This document shows positions 57,511 to 64,000 of a DNA stretch of 64,000 bases, one piece after another (within the stretch, counting starts at the first letter, position 1; every line of letters starts with the position of its first letter). The notes beneath the pieces are model-generated. The model did no database searches. It saw only the letters and a list, made by a program, of their open reading frames with translations, and was not told the origin of the DNA. A program made the translations under genes and the position numbers. Source of the DNA: Timema cristinae (taxonomy: Eukaryota; Arthropoda; Insecta; Phasmatodea; Timematidae); assembly GCA_039000515.1 (NCBI GenBank), contig JBCFYV010000100.1, forward strand, positions 36,921,956 through 36,985,955, given 5' to 3'.

Positions 57511-57794
57511 TGGTGACCTGGTGGTCTATGGGTAAGGTATCAGACTTCTGTGCTGGCGGCCGGGGTTCAATCCTTGGTCCCGGCACAAATTTATCTGATT
57601 TCCAAACCCTTACTACACCTCTGACAATACATAATATTGTGAATGTGAGGAATGCCAGGCCTCCACCGTGGTTCGGATTCCACGTTAAACTGTAGGTCCT
57701 TCATTTCATCAAATAATCACCCTACCATTACTCATTAGCGTAAGTGCGTGTAACCCGAACGGGTAGTAAAACACGGTGCTAATAATAATAATAA
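57511..57794 (+). repeat. SINE-A copy
   Basis: Full-length A1 with 'ggtctatgggtaagg', GGTTCAATCC, and an unusual 'acaatacataatattgtg' replacing the CAAGA-CA-TCTTG palindrome. Tail 'gtagtaaaacacggtgct' and (AAT)n. TSD not clear. Confidence 0.93.
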
Positions 57795-57799
57795 AATAG

Positions 57800-58325
57800 A
57801 CGCCAATTATGATAAACATATTTATGAATGGAGACCTTGAATATTTTAAAAATTTGATCACAAACGCTGTACTATTAGTTAAATGAAATAAACACATTTA
57901 TGCTTGCAAGATAGTTTTAGTTAAGGGTTGGTCTCTTCATAGTGTACCATAACATTTTTAAATGCTTCACAAGTTTATATTAAACATTTAGCTTTCGCTA
58001 TTTTCTTGAATATAATCCTAGAGTAATGTTATAAAAGGTACACATTTTATAAAAGATTTATAAAAAATAGGCCTATTTTATGTATCATCAAAGTTACACA
58101 AAATGTATTTGATCAAAGAATTTTAATAAAAGAAATGTGACAGTGTAATACCACCTTTATTGTTACTAGTAATAAAGAAACTTGATTTAACAAATCTATG
58201 TTAGAATTTATTACCACTTTGATATAAAAGCATCTAATACATTTATATAATAAAATCAATTTAAGGATATTTAGGTTATACAAATTCGTTGCTCTGGCTA
58301 AACAAATAAATAAATAGTAATTTAA
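57800..58325. other. Unannotated AT-rich stretch
   Basis: No supported feature. Confidence 0.35.
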
Positions 58326-58329
58326 AAAC

Positions 58330-58490
58330 CCGATACAGTGCCCGCATGGTCTCAGGCGTCACATTAGTGTCACACGCTAACTTGCTTATGACGGTGAGAT
58401 CATAGTTCAAATCCCGGTCTGACTTGCTAAGGGCGTTTTATCATAAATGGTTTTCCACTCTCCTTCCACGCAAATAAGGGTAGATTAACT
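58330..58490 (+). repeat. SINE-B copy, cut by SINE-A
   Basis: 'cagtgcccgcatggtctcag', 'gcttatgacggtgagatc', B box 'gttcaaatcccgg', body to 'gggtagattaactct', then the SINE-A2 copy begins. The rest of the SINE-B tail is not found beyond it. Confidence 0.82.
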
Positions 58491-58784
58491 CTATTATTAC
58501 TATTAGCACCGCGTCTTACTACCCGTTTGGGTTATACGCACTTACGCTAATGTGTAATGGTAGAGTGATTGTGAGATGAAATGGAGGACCTACAGTTTAA
58601 CGTGTGATCCGAACCATGGCGGAGGCCTGGCATTCTACACATTCACAAGTGGTGATTAATACACGTCTTGTCAGAGGTGAAAGAAGAGTTTGGCAATCAG
58701 ATAAATCTCTACCGGGACCGAGGATTGAACCCCAGATACCCAGCACAGAAGTCTGACATATTACCCCTAGACCACCAGATCACC
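58491..58784 (-). repeat. SINE-A2 copy, reverse
   Basis: (ATT)n, 'agcaccgcgtcttactaccc', 'gtgattaatacacgtcttg' (A2), B-box region and head 'ctagaccaccagatcacc'. Confidence 0.93.
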
Positions 58785-59539
58785 TTCATTCTTTTAATAT
58801 ACATGTGTCAAACTTAGAAGAAAATCTTATGTAAGGTTTTAACAAATATTTTAATCAAGGGCAGTGTCAAATCTTTTGTAATTTATTTTATGAAAGCAAA
58901 AGGAATGTGTGTCTTAATCCAAAATATACCAATATTAACAGGGGGTGGGGGGAGGGGGAAGGAGAGAAAATCTATGCGGTGATAAATCGTACAGAAAATA
59001 ATCCCTACTGCCATGTTTTGAGACTCGACTTTCCCGTCACCGGAAATAAAACTTATTGGAGTTTGACACCTTACTGCGTTAAAAAAAAAATTCTAACTTT
59101 AACAAAACAGTTTCCATACAATTTTTACTATCTAAATAAAATCCTATCTCAATATCAAACTGCAGGGCGCATCAATAGCAAAGATGTAAAAGCTAAAAGC
59201 AGTAATAAACTCTTTTTAAAACTATAGAATAAATAACCAACTTCTTGTTTATCCCGCGGAAGGAATCATTGAGGCATATATTTATTTTTTGAATCAACCC
59301 GTTTCCTTAGACACTTTGAATACTCTTCAAACTCGTCTGGCCTGGGTTTGCCAGTGAGGATTAAGTTGGGGTGAAATCCCAGCTAGATTCAATAATGGTG
59401 GGTTTTTTTCTCCTAGTTTCCTACGTTCACTCTAAACAAAAGCGAGGACAGGTTCTAAAATGTTACTAAATTTAATTTCACGTATTCATACGTCCAAGTT
59501 GAATCTTTTACAGCTTTCATAGAGCTAAGCAAGGTTTTG

Positions 59540-59760
59540 TTTTAACTTGATCATTTGGCATTTCGTCTATTTGTCCGGATCTTTGCTACGTTATAACTGT
59601 ACAATGTGTGGACCAATTTTAACAAAATTGTACAGGTACATTCTTTGAACCCAGGCTGAACAATGTATGTACATATATTTTAATCAGTCTAACCGTTTCA
59701 ATACGGTGGCCGCTCAAAAGGTTTTTTGTTTAATAGTTCATCTCAGGTGATTTTAATTGA
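59540..59760 (+). repeat. Possible dispersed repeat related in style to R
   Basis: 'cgtctatttgtccggatctt', 'ttataactgtacaatgtgtg' and 'accaattttaacaaaattgt' are typical of arthropod dispersed repeats with a polypyrimidine 'tctgtctgt' start. Only one copy in the window, so the call is by resemblance. Confidence 0.35.
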
Positions 59761-59841
59761 AATTTGTTTTGACATCTGTTGCGAGACTGACTTTTTAAAT
59801 ACGTGAACAATAGGTATTCTCTATGAATATGATGTATTTAA

Positions 59842-59895
59842 CAGGGTAAGCAACCTACGGCACGCGTGCCAAAATTGACACGCGTATAACGATTT
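59842..59895 (+). mobile_element. hAT terminal fragment
   Basis: CAGGGTAAGCAACCTACGG then 'cacgcgtgccaaaattgaca' and 'cgcgtataacg'. Same family as 51141-51195. The far end is not identified in the AT-rich 59900-60880 stretch, which holds nothing else that I recognise. Confidence 0.7.
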
Positions 59896-60884
59896 GCAAT
59901 AGCACGGTGAATGATAAAACCTTTATGTTTAATCAAAAGCATAGATGTGATTAATAATTTTACAACATCATTTATGTTTCAATGATCCAATTTTTGTTTC
60001 AAAATTTCAAAATAATGTCTTCAATGCTTGAATTTTGCGAAACACATTTTATAACTTTTGTATTTATTTTGATTTATGTTTAAACATTAAATATTCAAGA
60101 AACTGTTGTTATTTAATGCATTCGATTTAGAAACATGTTGTTACATTTACATTTCACAAGATCAACTTAAACTTATTTTAATAACTGTTATAATTAACTA
60201 GTATAAAAATATTACTTCAGCACAACACTACTAAAATGTTGTAGATCCCTGGTATATAGTATTAATTTATTTTCTGTATAACTTGATCACCAAGGAAAAA
60301 TATAAATTTATCCAATGAGAAATTATAGGAGATATTGCAACTTGAAATTCCAAGATAAATCTCAAGACTGTTGTAACAAATAAGCATATGATATACTTCT
60401 TAGCATTCTTTGAATAAAGGAAGTGAGGTATACTGTTAATGGAATTATTACTAGATATAATAAATACATATAAAATAAAATAATGGTATAGTAAAATTTT
60501 CATATTGTTGATAGCAAAAATATGTTTGTAATTTATAAATGTTTAATAATATCAAAATCTTAACCAAATGGACGCCAATCTTCAGCTTTCAAGGTTTCAT
60601 GTTTTTGGAATAACAGCATAAACAATAACACATTTTATTTCATTTATATGACTAGAAAAATATAGTCTTACTTTACACGGTATATAAACCTTTATATTTT
60701 CTTTACAAAGACAACGCTAGAACATTCAACTATTAAACCAATATTTATCGTTTTTCTTTTCAGTTGTCTTACTCTCATATATTCTTATTATTCTCATGGA
60801 AATTTTTTATTTTAGGTGTTCCAGAGTTGACATTCGAAAACAAATGACATAATAAAATTATTTTGTTATTTATCCAGCCAAATA

Positions 60885-60895
60885 ATTAAGTTATC

Positions 60896-60933
<38 letters not shown>

Positions 60934-60971
60934 TTAATTTATCATTTTATATATATATATGATAACTTAAT
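60885..60971. repeat. TA-rich palindrome
   Basis: Arms attaagttatcat (60885-60897) and atgataacttaat (60959-60971) are perfect inverted repeats. Both are followed inward by (TA)n, so the 87-bp unit can fold into a long hairpin. Confidence 0.85.
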
Positions 60972-61079
60972 ATATATAGGTCTATATATAAACATATGTA
61001 TATATATATATAAACATATGTATATATATAAATATTTGAAAACAAGAATAAATAATATCAAAATCAAATAAAAACTTAA

Positions 61080-61336
61080 CCGCCACAGTGGCCACTTTTT
61101 CTAAGTAACTATTATGGTAATAGACTAGACTGTCTATCACTTGGAGGTCTAGGCTCGAATCTCGGTTGGGTGTATTGAGGGTAGTTTTCAAAAATGGCGT
61201 TCCACTTTCCCTCCGCGCGTATGCGGGTACATTTTCTAATAACATAACCTCCATAATCTCTAGAAACACTAGAGCATTTAGCACATAAGTATATAAACCG
61301 AACGGGTAGTAAAACATGGTACTAATAAAAAAAAGG
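61080..61336 (+). repeat. SINE-B copy
   Basis: 'accgccacagtggccac', B box GGCTCGAATCTCGG, 'ctttccctccgcgcgtatg', tail 'taaaccgaacgggtagtaa'. A 190-codon minus-strand ORF (60982-61554) runs through it and the TA repeats and is not a gene. Confidence 0.87.
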
Positions 61337-61589
61337 TGGCTATAGATGTCATAATTAAATAGTACGGTGCGATGGATATATTTACTTAAAAGTCGTAAAA
61401 TATTTGAAACTAAATAATATACATTGTTGCACAAACAAAACCATGGACAACAGAACGTCATCAAATTCCACCTAAGAGCATAAGTGAAATAATACATACT
61501 GTGACAGAAACATAAAAAGGAACCTCTCTGTCCACCAAAGAGCTTAATAATCATCTAATCTTTTCACAGACGTTTATTTAAAAAAATAT

Positions 61590-62070
61590 ATGTCCTTATA
61601 ACTTGTAAAATATTGGTTTTATGAAAAAATATTTCATTTAAAAGTCTTTTACTTTTAATAATACTACAATTTTACAATGTGACCTGGCGGTCTAGGGGTA
61701 AGGTGTCAGACTTCTGTGCTGGCGGCCGGGGTTCAATCCTTGGTAACGGCACCGATTTATCTGATTACCAAACCCTTCCTTCACCTCTGACAAGATATCT
61801 TGTGAATGTGGGGAATGCCAGGCCTCCACCGTGGTTCGGATTCCACGTTAAACTGTAGGTCCTTCATTTCATCTCACAATCACCCTACCATTACACATTA
61901 GCGTAAGTGTGTATAACCCGAATGGGTAGTAAGACGCGGTGTTAATAATAATATACAATTTTACAATGATAAGTTATTTTGTATCTCAAATAGTGGCGGA
62001 GAAATGACCAAAATTGGAAATGTATGCCTATGTAAAGTATCCTCCAAGTAATTTTTATCTGAAAATGTAA
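61590..62070 (-). repeat. Dispersed repeat R, reverse, interrupted by SINE-A
   Basis: R landmarks 'aaaatattggttttatg', 'ttttaataatactacaattt' (up to 61679), then after the SINE 'gataagttattttgtatctc' and 'atgtaaagtatcct'. Cut off at about 62070 by the next SINE-B. Confidence 0.78.
61680..61953 (+). repeat. SINE-A copy inside R, 15-bp TSD
   Basis: Full-length A1 (TGGCGGTCTAGGGG, GGTTCAATCC). TSD tacaattttacaatg at 61665-61679 and 61954-61968 is perfect and is R sequence, so R predates it. Confidence 0.97.
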
Positions 62071-62077
62071 TTTTTTT

Positions 62078-62715
62078 TAACGCCGTGTCTATTACCTGTT
62101 CAGGTTATACGCTTATGTACTAATTACGATAATGAGCTAGGGATGAGGAAGAATGAATTAAGAGGAAGTGTACCCGAATTTACGTGGAGGGATATTGGAA
62201 ATTAGAGGGCGTCTACCATCCGGGAAAATCAGGGAAAACTGGAACTATTCTGGAATTTGAAGTGGTCGGGGAAAAAAGGGAATAAGTCGGAAATTTGGTA
62301 ATTTACAACAAAAAATTCCGGGAAAATGTTGCTTTAATCATAATATAATATTTAATAATAATTAAATCAGTAAATTACAAAATGATTCAAACTGTATTTT
62401 TTGTATAGCTGTGTAATATATTTTATATTTTTTTTCATTCTTAGTAGACTATGTTAATACAAATAAAAAACATGTTTATTTAAATATTAAAACTTATTAA
62501 GAATAGATTAATGAAAAAAGTGAAAGGTGGGTAAAAGGTTGTAGAATTCAGGGGAAAAAAGTTGGGAATTTCATTAGTCAAGTTGAGTAGACTGTATGGA
62601 AAATCATTTAGGACCTTGGTATATCCGACCGGGAATAAAACCTTGATATTTCCATCATTGACAGTCCAATCAATTGCGAGGGTGACACCTTGGATCATTC
62701 AACCACCGAAGCTGT
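62078..62715 (-). repeat. SINE-B copy interrupted by a hAT-like element
   Basis: Tail and body part 62078-62202 ('aacgccgtgtctattacc', 'gggatgaggaagaatgaatt', 'ttacgtggaggga'), and B-box/head part from about 62598 to 62715 ('ggaaaatcatttaggacc', 'gcgagggtgacacctt', 'caaccaccgaag'). Confidence 0.82.
62203..62597. mobile_element. hAT-like non-autonomous element inside SINE-B
   Basis: Left 'agagggcgtctaccatccgg' then 'gaaaatcagggaaaactgg', right 'gttgagtagactg'. The ends are weakly inverted (GTCTAC/GTAGAC). Flanks 'tattggaa' and 'tatggaaa' are an imperfect 8-bp duplication. The style matches the widespread animal element whose ends read 'GGTGTCTACnnnCC(G/T)GGAAAA'. Confidence 0.72.
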
Positions 62716-63278
62716 CGTTTTATTAATATAATTGTATAAATATGTTAAACGATAAACCATTTAAAAAAAATACAAATCAAACAAATATGGTAAATGTTTC
62801 ATAATATACCACAAGCGCTGAATTACTTGTTTTAACAGCGCAATGCGGGGGTTTACTGCCATTTTGCGAAGCCCCATGGCATTTTGGTATAATTCCAAAA
62901 CACGATGCCAAGTCACACAATATTGAGCAGAGTGTATGCGCTATGCGGTGGTAGGTACGCAAGCTAATGTGGACTGTGGACGCGAAGAACCTCACCGCAT
63001 AGCAACGGTGTTGTGACTTTGCATGAAATTCTTCCACGATTGATTGAATATTTTTTTTTGTGGTTAATAACCGGTTCATGATTACAAATGTGTCACTTAA
63101 GGTATGCGATCCCATGCACATGCAAATTCTGTTCTAAGCGTAGTATATTTTTTTATGTGGTGTGGGGGACATTTATAAACATGATTGGATATTAAATTGT
63201 AAGCTCGTCTAAACTGTCTTTTTTTTAAATAGTTTTATGCAAATCCGTGTACATCTCTCCTAACAACTACCCCTCTTT
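62716..63278. other. Unannotated stretch
   Basis: Holds a 114-codon minus-strand ORF (62777-63121) with no recognised domain, no copies and no visible gene context. Confidence 0.35.
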
Positions 63279-63700
63279 CCGACACCTTAGTTCAGCCGGT
63301 AGTATATTTGCATAGTTAGTTAAAAGTCCCGGGTTCGATTGGAGGAATGTGTTTTGTGTCTGTTCCAGATTTAAGTTAGCTTATAAGTTGTGGGGTCCGG
63401 GGTTCAATCCTCGGTCCCGGCACGGATTTATTTGATTGCCAAACCCTTCCTTCACCTCTGACAAGACATCTTGTGAATGTGGGGAATGCCAGGCCTCCAC
63501 CGTGGTTCGGATCCCACGTTAAACTGTAGGTCCCCCATTTCATCTCACAATCACCCTAACATTACACATTAGCGTAAGTGCATACAACCCGAATGGGTAG
63601 TAAGACTCGGTGCTAATAATAATAATAATAATAATAAAAGTTGTGTGCTGATATTATCAGTCTCTTCCTAAGTACACGTTAAATAAAATAAAATGGTGCC
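63279..63700 (+). repeat. SINE-C copy split by SINE-A
   Basis: Head part 63279-63392 ('ccgacaccttagttcagccg', B box GGGTTCGATT, 'tgtgtctgttccagattt') and end part 63646-63700 ('tgctgatattatcagtct', 'aaataaaataaa'). Confidence 0.88.
63393..63637 (+). repeat. SINE-A copy, 5'-truncated, inside SINE-C
   Basis: Starts at 'gggtccggggttcaatcct', just before the B box, and ends in (AAT)n. TSD aagttgtg at 63385-63392 and 63638-63645 lies in SINE-C. Confidence 0.95.
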
Positions 63701-63811
63701 TTCCTCATTTCAATTCCATAAAGGACTACTCACCTGAATGAAATGATTCGAAAATAATTATTTTTGAATAATTCTTTCTTCGGTTCGACAGCTTAAACTA
63801 ATATATATATA

Positions 63812-64000
63812 AGCACCACCTCTTACTACCCGTTTGGGTTATACACTTATTTAGTCTCCTAACTTCGATAATGGTTTTTAGGGAATAGGAATGTTACATT
63901 TTAAAGAAGTGTACCAGCATTTGCGTAGTGGGTGGGTAGAAAACCAGATTGAAAAACCCCTCTCACTACACCCGACCGAGATTCGAACCTCAATCTCCCA
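63812..64000 (-). repeat. SINE-B copy, reverse, cut by window end
   Basis: 'agcaccacctcttactaccc', 'gtttgggttatacac', body and B box 'agattcgaacctcaatctcc' at the window edge. The head lies outside. Confidence 0.85.

Noticed and set aside
60982..61554. 190-codon minus-strand ORF
   Set aside because: Runs through (TA)n repeats and an inverted SINE-B. Composition is repeat-driven.
62777..63121. 114-codon minus-strand ORF
   Set aside because: No recognised domain or gene signals, and length is within chance for a window of this size.

Overview
This window looks like non-coding DNA from an AT-rich metazoan nuclear genome. I found no intact protein-coding gene, no functional tRNA or rRNA gene, and nothing prokaryotic (no operons, no CRISPR). 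The content is a dense, nested collection of transposable-element relics. The LINE and hAT fragments and the style of the dispersed repeats resemble those of arthropods, but this lineage call is an inference with low confidence.

Short retroposons dominate. At least seven families (named SINE-A to SINE-G here, my own labels) can be told apart by aligning copies within the window. Most have a tRNA-like head with recognisable RNA polymerase III A-box and B-box sequence. SINE-A (about 17 copies) and SINE-B with its head variant B2 (about 30 copies or fragments) have unrelated heads but share a 3' tail of about 40-60 bases. That tail holds a small hairpin (ACCCG-AA-CGGGT) and runs into a (TAA)n or A-rich end. 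Many SINE-A copies have clean target-site duplications of 8-15 bp, and several are 5'-truncated like LINE insertions.

DNA transposons form the second layer. They include hAT-like elements (14194-14851, 26566-27653, 29926-30158, 37353-37693, 37916-38479, 62203-62597), a hAT transposase relic (54626-55340), a Tc1/mariner-type MITE (54075-54287), a TTAA-flanked foldback family (five copies or more), a two-copy TIR element of about 770 bp (4532-5309 and 25093-25858), a long-arm TIR element (48063-48698), and a GC-richer TIR element of 1.14 kb (20100-21243) with remains of a MADF-like ORF and a possible Harbinger-like transposase N terminus. A decayed non-LTR retrotransposon lies at 35540-36770.

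Layout. 1-4000 has a pair of shuffled inverted arms made of a degenerate 14-22 bp motif, around a 42-bp minisatellite. 4000-13600 is repeats with AT-rich filler. 13600-16000 has MITEs, a SINE nested in hAT, and a GC-richer unique stretch. 16000-22000 has foldbacks, nested MITEs and the GC-richer TIR element. 22000-34600 holds SINEs, T1 copy 2, and hAT and foldback elements. 35000-38500 has the LINE relics and nested hATs. 39000-53600 is SINE-rich with tandem dispersed repeat R. 53600-64000 has the mariner MITE, the hAT transposase relic and more nested SINEs. Insertion-in-insertion relations give a relative chronology in which SINE-A is repeatedly the youngest layer.
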